Assembly: GCA_016927095.1 (NCBI GenBank)
Contig: JAFGNI010000373.1
Coordinates: 1 to 5,144 of the forward strand
DNA length: 5,144 bases
Reading direction: 5' to 3'
From: Anaerolineae bacterium
Lineage (GTDB): Bacteria; Chloroflexota; Anaerolineae; B4-G1; SLSP01
This document shows, piece by piece, positions 1 to 5,144 of this stretch. The first letter of the stretch is position 1. The number at the start of each line of letters is the position of its first letter. A program made the translations under genes and the position numbers. Below the pieces are notes generated by a model. It had not been told where the DNA came from and searched no databases. It saw nothing but the letters and a program-made list of their open reading frames with translations.

Positions 1-479
1 AGGTGCTTGTCGCAGCTCGCGCGATGGAGGCCGGGAAGTCCATCGACGAGGCGATCGCGTTGGTGAACCAAGCTAAGCAAGCCATGATGGTGGTTTTCGT
101 CGTTGATACACTGGAATTCCTGCACCGTGGCGGGCGCATCGGTGGCGCCGCCCGGTTGCTCGGTTCGGCGCTCAATCTGAAACCGGTCTTAACGATTGTG
201 GATGGCCGCATCGAGGCGCTGGAGAAGGTACGCAGTCGCGGTAAGTCACTCCGGCGTCTCGTGCAGATCTTCGAGGAGAAGTGGGCCGATCGCCAGCCTA
301 CCGAGGTGGCTGTGATGCAGGCGGAAGCGGGCGCCGATGTGGCCAACCTTGCGTCGATGTTGAGGGAACGGCTCGGACGAGATCCTGACTATATCCGCGA
401 GTTGACGCCGGTTGTGGGCACACACGGTGGGCCCGGCACGCTTGGCGTGGCGGCGTATGCACTGGATGAGTCACCCTGA
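1..479 (+). CDS. DegV family fatty-acid-binding protein, C-terminal part (5' end outside window)
   Basis: DegV proteins (the FakB group) bind a fatty acid in the cleft between two domains; in Firmicutes they present it to the kinase FakA for phosphorylation. The reading frame is open at the left edge and ends at TGA 477-479, so this is the last ~158 residues of a protein usually near 280. The diagnostic segment FVVDTLEFLHRGGRIGG is followed by a short helix and LNLKPVLTIVDGRIEALEKVR, the family's best conserved block. Near the C-terminus, THGGPGTLGVAAY matches the usual HTGPGALG loop that contacts the lipid carboxylate, with Gly in place of the common Thr after His. The GTG at position 3 is internal, not the start, because the N-terminal lipid-binding domain is missing. 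The gene lies 23 bases upstream of the phosphorylase gene on the same strand and is probably cotranscribed with it. No FakA-like kinase gene is visible, so the acyl-phosphate role is inferred from family only. Family assignment is firm; the exact ligand is unknown. Confidence 0.93.
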   Translation, partial: VLVAARAMEAGKSIDEAIALVNQAKQAMMVVFVVDTLEFLHRGGRIGGAARLLGSALNLKPVLTIVDGRIEALEKVRSRGKSLRRLVQIFEEKWADRQPTEVAVMQAEAGADVANLASMLRERLGRDPDYIRELTPVVGTHGGPGTLGVAAYALDESP

Positions 480-484
480 GGATT

Positions 485-502
485 GGGGGGGGAGGTATAG
501 CC
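485..502 (+). promoter_or_regulatory. Ribosome binding site of the pyrimidine-nucleoside phosphorylase gene
   Basis: GGAGG at 491-495 lies 7 bases before the ATG at 503, which is optimal spacing and decides between this ATG and a second in-frame ATG at 509. The site is the end of a run of eight Gs (485-492). The family's typical N-terminus (MRMV) agrees with the 503 start. Confidence 0.8.
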
Positions 503-1807
503 ATGCGCATGGTAGAGATCATCGAGAAGAAGAGAGATGGCGGGTCTTTGACTCGCGAGGAGATCGAGTTCTTTGTGGAGGCTTACGCTCGGGACGAGAT
601 CCCTGACTACCAAGCCGCTGCTCTCCTGATGGCCATTCTGCTCCGGGGCATGGCTGATGACGAAACCCGGCACTTGACCTTGGCCATGGCACATTCCGGG
701 GAGATGCTCGACCTGAAGGATGTGGCTGACGTTGTGGTTGACAAGCACTCGACGGGCGGCGTCGGTGACAAAGTCAGCCTCGTAGCCGTGCCCCTGGTAG
801 CAGCAGCTGGACTACCGGTGGGGAAGATGTCCGGTCGCGGCCTTGGCTTCTCGGGTGGAACACTGGACAAGCTGGAGTCCATACCCGGCTATCGTGTCGA
901 CTTGACCGTTGAGGCGTTCAAGCGGCAACTGGCCGAGATCGGGATCGTGTTGACGGGGCAGTCCGTCGCCTTGGCCCCGGCAGATGGTAAGCTCTATGCG
1001 CTGCGTGATGTGACGGGGACGGTCCCCAGCCTCCCGCTGATCGTGAGCTCGATCATGAGCAAGAAGATCGCGGCGGGAGCAGATGCGATCGTGCTGGATG
1101 TCAAGGTCGGCTCTGGCGCCTTCATGCGCACGCTGGCGGAGGCTCGGAGGCTGGCGGAGGATATGGTCCGCATTGGCCACACCGTGGGGCGCAAGGTGAC
1201 AGCTTACGTCTCGGATATGAACCAGCCCCTGGGACGGGCTGTCGGCAACAGCCTTGAGGTTGTCGAAGCGCTGGACGTTCTGGGTGGTGGTGGGCCGAAG
1301 GACCTCGTGGACCATTGCGTGCGGATCGCCGGGGAGATGCTAACGCTGGGTGGTGTCGCTGAGAACCTCGAGGCCGGTGAGGCGCTGGCGACCGAGATGA
1401 TCGAGAGCGGCGCAGGCCTGTCAAAGCTCCGTGAGTTGATCGCGGCACAGGGTGGCGATGTGCGCTACATCGACGACCCGGGTCTGTTCCCGAAGGCTGA
1501 CGTCATCGACACGGTCCGCGCGGAGCGGGGCGGTTATGTCGCGGGTATGGAGGCTGATGAGATCGGCATGGCGGTGGTCGGCCTGGGTGGTGGGCGTGAG
1601 CAGAAGGGCGACCCCATCGATCACCGTGTGGGGCTCGTGATGCACGTCCTGGTGGGCGACCGCGTTGAGCGCGGGGATCCTCTGTTTACCATCCATGCGG
1701 CAAACGTGCCGGACCGGGACGAGGCAGTCAGGCGTGTGCGCGGGGCCATTCGATTCTCGGAAGAGGCAGTAGATCCCCTTCCACTCTTTTACGCTCGCAT
1801 CGCCTGA
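503..1807 (+). CDS. pdp: Pyrimidine-nucleoside phosphorylase / thymidine phosphorylase
   Basis: Cytoplasmic nucleoside-salvage enzyme. It splits thymidine, deoxyuridine and (in Pdp-type enzymes) uridine with phosphate, giving the free base and (deoxy)ribose 1-phosphate. At 434 residues it has full family length. The N-terminal helical domain (about 1-65) begins with MRMVEII, as in Bacillus Pdp. The phosphate-binding loop K81-H82-S83-T-G-G-V-G-D is followed by SGRGLGFSGGTLDKLESIPG. The base-binding residues R168, S183 and K187 fall at the same numbers I recall for the Geobacillus enzyme (YALRDVTG and SSIMSKK motifs). A C-terminal PYNP domain (about 345-420) includes GLGGGREQKGDPID. No frame disruption is seen. 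The upstream degV-like gene ends 23 bases before it, with no terminator or clear promoter between, suggesting one transcript; the next gene, secG, has its own promoter. The symbol pdp is preferred over deoA because the N-terminus and numbering resemble the Bacillus type, but preference for uridine versus thymidine cannot be read from the sequence. Confidence 0.95.
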   Translation: MRMVEIIEKKRDGGSLTREEIEFFVEAYARDEIPDYQAAALLMAILLRGMADDETRHLTLAMAHSGEMLDLKDVADVVVDKHSTGGVGDKVSLVAVPLVAAAGLPVGKMSGRGLGFSGGTLDKLESIPGYRVDLTVEAFKRQLAEIGIVLTGQSVALAPADGKLYALRDVTGTVPSLPLIVSSIMSKKIAAGADAIVLDVKVGSGAFMRTLAEARRLAEDMVRIGHTVGRKVTAYVSDMNQPLGRAVGNSLEVVEALDVLGGGGPKDLVDHCVRIAGEMLTLGGVAENLEAGEALATEMIESGAGLSKLRELIAAQGGDVRYIDDPGLFPKADVIDTVRAERGGYVAGMEADEIGMAVVGLGGGREQKGDPIDHRVGLVMHVLVGDRVERGDPLFTIHAANVPDRDEAVRRVRGAIRFSEEAVDPLPLFYARIA

Positions 1808-1824
1808 CGCGGTGGCCCTGCGCG

Positions 1825-1852
1825 TTGTCATCCTGCCCTAAGGTGTTATAAT
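1825..1852 (+). promoter_or_regulatory. Sigma70-type promoter of secG with extended -10
   Basis: TTGTCA at 1825-1830 (5 of 6 to TTGACA) and a perfect TATAAT at 1847-1852 are separated by 16 bases. A TG at 1844-1845, one base before the -10, makes an extended -10 element. Transcription would start near 1859-1860, giving a leader of about 25 bases before the secG ATG. It begins only 18 bases after the stop of the phosphorylase gene, so secG is likely transcribed independently. No operator-like repeat was seen here apart from a short GC hairpin overlapping the first base of the -35. Confidence 0.8.
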
Positions 1853-1868
1853 CGGGCCAGTTGCGCGT

Positions 1869-1880
1869 GGAGGAAAGGGG
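1869..1880 (+). promoter_or_regulatory. Ribosome binding site of secG
   Basis: GGAGGAAAGGGG offers two purine cores: GGAGG ending 10 bases before the ATG at 1884, and AGGGG ending 3 bases before it. It supports the ATG at 1884 as the secG start. Confidence 0.7.
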
Positions 1881-1883
1881 AAT

Positions 1884-2108
1884 ATGCAGACCTATCTCAA
1901 TATCGTCCAGATCATCCTTGGCGTCTCGTTGATTGCGCTTGTGCTGCTGGAAGTCCGCAGCGGCGGCACCGGCAGCGTTTTCGGCGGCTCGCAGACGAGC
2001 CTGATCCGCAAACGACGTGGGCCGGAACTCCTTCTCTTCCGACTGACGGTCGTCGCCTCGATTCTTTTCTTCTTAGTTGCGGTTGTCAACGTTCTCGTTA
2101 TCGGGTAG
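1884..2108 (+). CDS. secG: Preprotein translocase subunit SecG
   Basis: Small inner-membrane subunit of the SecYEG channel; it assists SecA-driven export of unfolded preproteins. The 74-residue length is typical for the compact form found in Gram-positives and Chloroflexota. The first membrane helix spans about residues 3-23 (YLNIVQIILGVSLIALVLLEV). A cytoplasmic loop follows with the family motif GGTGSVFGGSQTSL and then the basic stretch IRKRRGPE. The second helix runs from about 51 to 73 (RLTVVASILFFLVAVVNVLV). Two helices joined by a Gly/Ser-rich loop containing FGG is the SecG signature. It has its own strong promoter (1825-1852) and a probable terminator (2125-2178), so it appears to be a single-gene transcript. 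No other sec genes are in the window, which is normal because secG is usually unlinked to secY and secE. Identification is secure despite the small size. Confidence 0.93.
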   Translation: MQTYLNIVQIILGVSLIALVLLEVRSGGTGSVFGGSQTSLIRKRRGPELLLFRLTVVASILFFLVAVVNVLVIG

Positions 2109-2124
2109 CCTGGTTACAAGCCAG

Positions 2125-2178
2125 AAGGACGAGTGCAGAGCGCCGGAGCACCGAGCCGACCTCAGCATCGTCCTTTTT
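2125..2178 (+). terminator. Probable Rho-independent terminator after secG
   Basis: AAGGACGA (2125-2132) pairs fully with TCGTCCTT (2168-2175). After a bulged G, TGC (2134-2136) pairs with GCA (2165-2167). The right arm runs into TTTTT (2174-2178). The loop of about 28 bases is long for an intrinsic terminator, but it can fold a small inner hairpin (CGG 2144-2146 with CCG 2151-2153). The structure begins 16 bases after the secG stop. Because of the long loop and short T tract, read-through or an attenuator-like role cannot be excluded. Confidence 0.55.
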
Positions 2179-2182
2179 GTAT

Positions 2183-2234
2183 GCCTAGGCCCGATCTCGA
2201 CGATGCCATATCGTCTGTGGCAAGGTACCTAGGC
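2183..2234 (+). promoter_or_regulatory. Nested inverted repeats in the leader of the solute-binding protein gene
   Basis: GCCTAGG (2183-2189) can pair with CCTAGGC (2228-2234), enclosing a second inverted repeat, GACGAT (2199-2204) and ATCGTC (2210-2215), with a 5-base spacer. The outer right arm contains the only nearby Shine-Dalgarno-like bases (AGG 2231-2233), 5 bases before the ATG at 2239, so folding in RNA would hide the ribosome binding site. The inner repeat could equally be a DNA operator. No good -35/-10 pair is visible in this gap (TTGTAT at 2177-2182 and TATCGT at 2209-2214 are only weak candidates). The arms are short and the function is inferred. Confidence 0.35.
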
Positions 2235-2238
2235 TGAC

Positions 2239-3924
2239 ATGTTTCGACGCATTGGTTGGCAGATGCTGCTTGTGGGCATCGGTTTTCTCGTTGCCGCCGG
2301 CATCCTGGCGTATATGGCGACAACCTATACGACCGAGTTCCGCCCTGCCCCCGGCGGCACGTACATCGAGAGCGTCGGTGGCTACCCACAATCCCTCAAT
2401 CCGCTCCTAAGCTTCTACAGCGATGCGGATGAGGATGTCGTCTCTTTGGTGTTCAGCGGTCTGACACGCCTTGATATGCACGGCGAGATCGAGCCCGACC
2501 TTGCCGTGGGATGGAGCATTGACCCTCGCGGGATCACCTACACCTTCCGGCTTAACCCCAATATCGTTTGGCACGACGGTTACCCCGTTACCGCAGCTGA
2601 CGTTGTCTTCACCGTTGAGCTGCTCCAGGATCCCGACTATCCCGGTCCGCCCGACATTGGAGAGCTCTGGCGTGCGGTGGACGTGACGGAGATCGATGAC
2701 ACCACTGTGCAGTTTGTGCTACCGGAACCCTACGCGCCGTTCCTGGACTATACGACCATTGGGCTGTTGCCCGAACACATTCTCGACGGCATCAACGCCG
2801 TGGATCTGGCCCAACTGGACTTCAACCGCGAGCCGGTAGGGACGGGACCCTTCCGGCTGGTCCAGGTTGAGTATGGCGAAGGTCACATCGCGGCGGTGAC
2901 GCTGCGGCGCTTTCCACGCTACTATGGGCGATCGTCCTATCTCGAGAACCTGATCCTGCGCTTCTATCCGACACCGCGCGCGGCGTTTGAAGCGTATCAG
3001 GATGGTGTCGTGGAGGGCGTGGCGCGCATTCCACCCGATCTGCTGACCGAAGCCTATGCCGAGGAGGATCTCAGGCTCTTCTCCGCCCCCACTGCGGAGA
3101 TGTCGATGATCTACCTCAACGGGTTGGTCACGGATACGTTACCTTTTGCCGACACGCGGGTGCGCCAAGCGCTCACCTACGGTCTCGACCGCCAGCGCCT
3201 GGCAGATGAGTTGTTGATGGGGCAGGTCGTCCTTCCCGAGACGCCGCTTCTGCCCGGTACCTGGGCCTACACGACCGACGGCGTGCCTGCCTATGACTAC
3301 AACCAGGAACGCGCTTGGGAGTTGTTCGCGGAGGCGGGTTGGCGACGCGGATCCATGACGGATTGGCTACGTGACGAGTCGGGTGAGCCGCTGACGTTCT
3401 CGCTTGTGGCCTCGAATGATCCCCAGGATCTCAGGGTCGCCGAGGGGATTGTACAGCAGTGGCGGCGCCTGGGCGTATCGGTGACGGTCGAGACGGTGCC
3501 GGCCCTGGCGCTCAGTGGGATGCTCGAATCCAGGACTTACGAGGCTGCGCTCGCCCGCCTGATGGTGCCTGGTGATCCTGATCCGTATCCCTTCTGGCAC
3601 GAGACACAGGCATTGCCGGGCCAGGGCCAGAACTATGCCGGGTTCCAGCACCGCCGTATCAGCGAGATTGTCGAGCAAGCCAGAATGACGGTGCAGCGTG
3701 AGGAGCGGATGACGCTCTACCGGGAGTTCCAGCAGCTCTACATGGAGCAGGTCCCAGCGATCCCGCTCTTCGTGCCGGTCTACACCTACGCCATGGATGT
3801 CCGCGTCAACGGCGGTCAGGTTGGCCCTCTGATGAGCTCTGGGGATCGCTTCTTGACGGTGATGGACTGGTACGTGTTGCAGCGCCGGGTTGTTGCGAGC
3901 CAAGCGCAGGCAGATGGCGGGTGA
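2239..3924 (+). CDS. Family 5 extracellular solute-binding protein (peptide/oligopeptide ABC-transporter type), membrane-anchored
   Basis: Captures a small solute, usually a peptide (also nickel or oligosaccharides in some members), outside the membrane and hands it to an ABC permease. The 561 residues have the usual family length. An Arg-Arg pair at 3-4 and a hydrophobic segment at about 7-28 form a signal peptide or uncleaved anchor. I see no cysteine in the protein, so it is not a lipoprotein. Family motifs in order: the SLNPLL segment near residue 53, the SBP_bac_5 signature ending in WHDG (111-114) PVTAADVVF, VGTGPF (200-205), DTRVRQALTYGLDR (305-318), and DPDPYPFWH (446-454) in the C-terminal lobe. 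The C-terminus ends in a short polar tail after YVLQRRVVASQ. An in-frame TAG at 2230-2232 rules out an upstream start; the Shine-Dalgarno match is weak. No permease or ATPase gene lies on either side in this window, so the transporter partner is unknown. The ligand cannot be named from sequence. Confidence 0.9.
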   Translation: MFRRIGWQMLLVGIGFLVAAGILAYMATTYTTEFRPAPGGTYIESVGGYPQSLNPLLSFYSDADEDVVSLVFSGLTRLDMHGEIEPDLAVGWSIDPRGITYTFRLNPNIVWHDGYPVTAADVVFTVELLQDPDYPGPPDIGELWRAVDVTEIDDTTVQFVLPEPYAPFLDYTTIGLLPEHILDGINAVDLAQLDFNREPVGTGPFRLVQVEYGEGHIAAVTLRRFPRYYGRSSYLENLILRFYPTPRAAFEAYQDGVVEGVARIPPDLLTEAYAEEDLRLFSAPTAEMSMIYLNGLVTDTLPFADTRVRQALTYGLDRQRLADELLMGQVVLPETPLLPGTWAYTTDGVPAYDYNQERAWELFAEAGWRRGSMTDWLRDESGEPLTFSLVASNDPQDLRVAEGIVQQWRRLGVSVTVETVPALALSGMLESRTYEAALARLMVPGDPDPYPFWHETQALPGQGQNYAGFQHRRISEIVEQARMTVQREERMTLYREFQQLYMEQVPAIPLFVPVYTYAMDVRVNGGQVGPLMSSGDRFLTVMDWYVLQRRVVASQAQADGG

Positions 3925-3964
3925 GGGGTGGGGCTGTGTGCCTAATGGGGCCTGGCTCGTCTTC
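3925..3964 (+). other. Gap after the solute-binding protein gene, no clear terminator
   Basis: The bases following the stop codon are G-rich (GGGGTGGGGC) with only a 3-bp GGC/GCC stem near 3932-3942 and no T tract after it. I see no convincing intrinsic terminator here, so transcripts may read through toward ppdK or end by another mechanism. Confidence 0.4.
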
Positions 3965-3992
3965 TTGCGTGTGGGTCTCTTTCCTGTATACT
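3965..3992 (+). promoter_or_regulatory. Probable promoter of ppdK
   Basis: TATACT at 3987-3992 (5 of 6 to TATAAT) is preceded at a 16-base spacing by TTGCGT at 3965-3970, which keeps only the TTG part of a -35. The surrounding AT-rich patch (about 3982-3998) stands out in a GC-rich region. Transcription would start near 4000, giving a leader of about 33 bases that ends in a strong ribosome binding site. The -10 is credible; the -35 is weak. Confidence 0.5.
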
Positions 3993-4020
3993 TAATAAGG
4001 TGCAACTCTAGCATATTCAC

Positions 4021-4032
4021 GGAGGGAAAAGA
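4021..4032 (+). promoter_or_regulatory. Ribosome binding site of ppdK
   Basis: GGAGG at 4021-4025 lies 7 bases before the ATG at 4033. An in-frame TAG at 4009-4011 excludes any earlier start, so 4033 is well fixed. Confidence 0.8.
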
Positions 4033-5144
4033 ATGACGAAGACGTGGGTTTACTTAGCTCGGAACGGCAAAGAGGCCCTTGCCGAGGTCCTTGGGCACGA
4101 ACCTAGCCTGGACGAGATGAAGGAGATCTTCGGCGGGAAGGGCGCAGGTCTTACGGCGATGACGGCGGCGGGTGCCCCGGTTCCTCCCAGCTTCACGATT
4201 ACAACTGAGGCATGCGTGGAGTATATGGACACCAACGCGTTCCCGGACGGTATGTGGGAGCAGACGTTGGAGGCGATGAAGGACCTTGAGGAACAGACCG
4301 GCAAGAAGTTCGGCGATACTGAGAACCCACTTCTGGTCTCCGTCCGATCCGGCGCCCGCCAGTCCATGCCCGGCATGATGGATACCGTCCTCAACTTGGG
4401 CTTGAATGACGACACACGCGCGGCCTTGGCGAAGCTCACGGACAACGAGTGGTTCTCGTACGATGCTTACCGCCGGTTCATCACGATGTTCTCCGACATC
4501 GTCATGGGCTACGATCGCCTCTACTTTGAGGAGAAGCTGGACGAGCTGAAGGAGAAAGAGGGCATCGAGCTGGATACGGATGTCAGCCTTGACGGTCTGA
4601 AGTCGCTGGTCGATGAGTACAAGGCCATGTACAAGACCAAGTTCGGCGAGGCCTTCCCCACCGATCCCTACAAGCAACTGGATCTGTCGATCAAGGCTGT
4701 CTTCGATTCGTGGAACGGCGCGCGCGCCATTGCCTATCGTGAGCACGAAGGCATTCCTCACGATTGGGGTACCGGCGTCAATGTCTGCACGATGGTCTTC
4801 GGCAACATGGGCGACGACTCCGCGACGGGCGTGGCTTTCAGCCGCAGCCCCAGCAGCGGCGACCACGAGTTCCTGTATGGTGAGTTCCTGGTCAACGCGC
4901 AAGGTGAGGACGTGGTTGCGGGCACCCGGACGCCCCAGCAGATCAGCAAGCAGGGCTCCATTGAGTGGGCGGAGCGTCAGGGCATCTCTGAGGATGTGCG
5001 GAGAAGGCGGTATCCCAGTCTGGAAGAGCTGATGCCCGAGGTCTACCAGGAGTTCCTGGACATCGTGGATATGCTCGAGCACAACTACCGCGATATGCAG
5101 GATATGGAGTTCACCATCGAGCGGGGCACGCTGTGGATGCTTCA
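4033..5144 (+). CDS. ppdK: Pyruvate, phosphate dikinase, N-terminal part (3' end outside window)
   Basis: Cytoplasmic enzyme that interconverts pyruvate + ATP + phosphate with PEP + AMP + pyrophosphate; bacteria use it for gluconeogenesis or for pyrophosphate-dependent glycolysis. The window holds 370 complete codons of a protein usually near 880-900 residues: most of the ATP-grasp domain, but not the phosphohistidine or the PEP/pyruvate barrel. Visible motifs are GGKG with ATP-site Lys36 (Lys22 of the Clostridium symbiosum enzyme), LLVSVRSGARQSMPGMMDT with Arg105, DWGTGVNVCTMVFGN, INAQGEDVVAG-type VNAQGEDVVAGTRTPQ, and QDMEFTIE with the metal/ATP residues Asp357 and Glu359. The partial last codon CA would be the Gln of LWMLQ (C. 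symbiosum Gln335). Compared with my memory of the Clostridium protein, it has about 14 extra residues before GGKG and a longer linker at about 305-333. The frame is intact throughout. Start fixed by the ribosome binding site and an upstream stop. Separation from PEP synthase is clear from the SARQSMPG and DMEFTIE motifs. Confidence 0.95.
   Translation, partial: MTKTWVYLARNGKEALAEVLGHEPSLDEMKEIFGGKGAGLTAMTAAGAPVPPSFTITTEACVEYMDTNAFPDGMWEQTLEAMKDLEEQTGKKFGDTENPLLVSVRSGARQSMPGMMDTVLNLGLNDDTRAALAKLTDNEWFSYDAYRRFITMFSDIVMGYDRLYFEEKLDELKEKEGIELDTDVSLDGLKSLVDEYKAMYKTKFGEAFPTDPYKQLDLSIKAVFDSWNGARAIAYREHEGIPHDWGTGVNVCTMVFGNMGDDSATGVAFSRSPSSGDHEFLYGEFLVNAQGEDVVAGTRTPQQISKQGSIEWAERQGISEDVRRRRYPSLEELMPEVYQEFLDIVDMLEHNYRDMQDMEFTIERGTLWML

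Noticed and set aside
3..5. GTG at the left edge as a start codon for the DegV-like gene
   Set aside because: The frame is open to the window edge and the protein would lack its whole N-terminal domain, so the real start is upstream.
812..1315. Open frame of 167 residues on the minus strand, opposite the phosphorylase gene
   Set aside because: It is antisense to conserved catalytic motifs, has no plausible ribosome binding site context, and no recognisable domain; a by-product of codon bias.
1807..1825. ACGCG/CGCGT hairpin right after the phosphorylase gene as a terminator
   Set aside because: Only 5 bp with a 9-base loop, no T tract, and it overlaps the secG -35 element.
3367..4020. Minus-strand open frame of 217 residues across the end of the solute-binding protein gene and the ppdK upstream region
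   Set aside because: Most of it is antisense to a conserved gene and it would also overlap the ppdK promoter; the translation shows no familiar motif.
3925..4032. Riboswitch or small RNA in the gap before ppdK
   Set aside because: The gap is only 108 bases, the expected leader is about 33 bases, and no multi-stem conserved structure could be drawn by eye.
4054..5082. Long open frame of 342 residues on the minus strand, opposite ppdK
   Set aside because: It lies wholly antisense to a clearly recognisable PPDK with intact motifs, has a low-complexity composition rich in His, Arg and Leu typical of antisense reading of GC-rich genes, and resembles no family I know.
1..5144. Mobile element, CRISPR array, tRNA/rRNA or defence system
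   Set aside because: No transposase-like or defence-like protein, no regularly spaced direct repeats, no tRNA cloverleaf and no rRNA signature was seen; all coding space is explained by housekeeping genes.

Overview
This window is an ordinary, densely packed stretch of bacterial chromosome with every gene on the + strand. Base composition is GC-rich (roughly 60%, judged by eye, not counted), and coding regions use mainly G/C-ending codons. There are no RNA genes, mobile elements, CRISPR repeats or phage genes. Strong Shine-Dalgarno sequences and sigma70-type -35/-10 hexamers mark it as bacterial. The mix of genes (DegV-type lipid binder, pyrimidine-nucleoside phosphorylase, SecG, an unaccompanied family 5 solute-binding protein, pyruvate phosphate dikinase) and the protein styles suggest a Chloroflexota / Thermomicrobia-like organism. 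That placement is inference from memory, not a database result, and is of low to moderate certainty.

Layout. Positions 1-479 hold the C-terminal part of a DegV-family protein whose start lies upstream of the window. After a 23-base gap with a strong ribosome binding site comes a complete pyrimidine-nucleoside (thymidine) phosphorylase (503-1807). These two look like one transcription unit. A near-consensus promoter with an extended -10 (1825-1852) then drives secG (1884-2108), the small two-helix subunit of the Sec translocase. A hairpin followed by five Ts (2125-2178) probably ends the secG transcript.

The 130-base gap after secG also carries nested inverted repeats (2183-2234) that run into the weak ribosome binding site of the next gene, a 561-residue family 5 extracellular solute-binding protein (2239-3924). 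That protein has an N-terminal hydrophobic anchor, no lipobox cysteine, and no permease or ATPase gene next to it inside the window. A 108-base gap with a plausible promoter (3965-3992) leads to ppdK (4033 to the window end), which is cut off within the ATP-grasp nucleotide-binding domain.

Functionally the genes are mixed housekeeping: nucleoside salvage, protein export, peptide or oligomer binding at the cell surface, and the pyruvate/PEP interconversion. SecG and the solute-binding protein are linked only in that the latter must be exported by Sec. I found no convincing new biological system. The items most worth a second look are the structured leader of the solute-binding protein gene and the protein's orphan, cysteine-free architecture.
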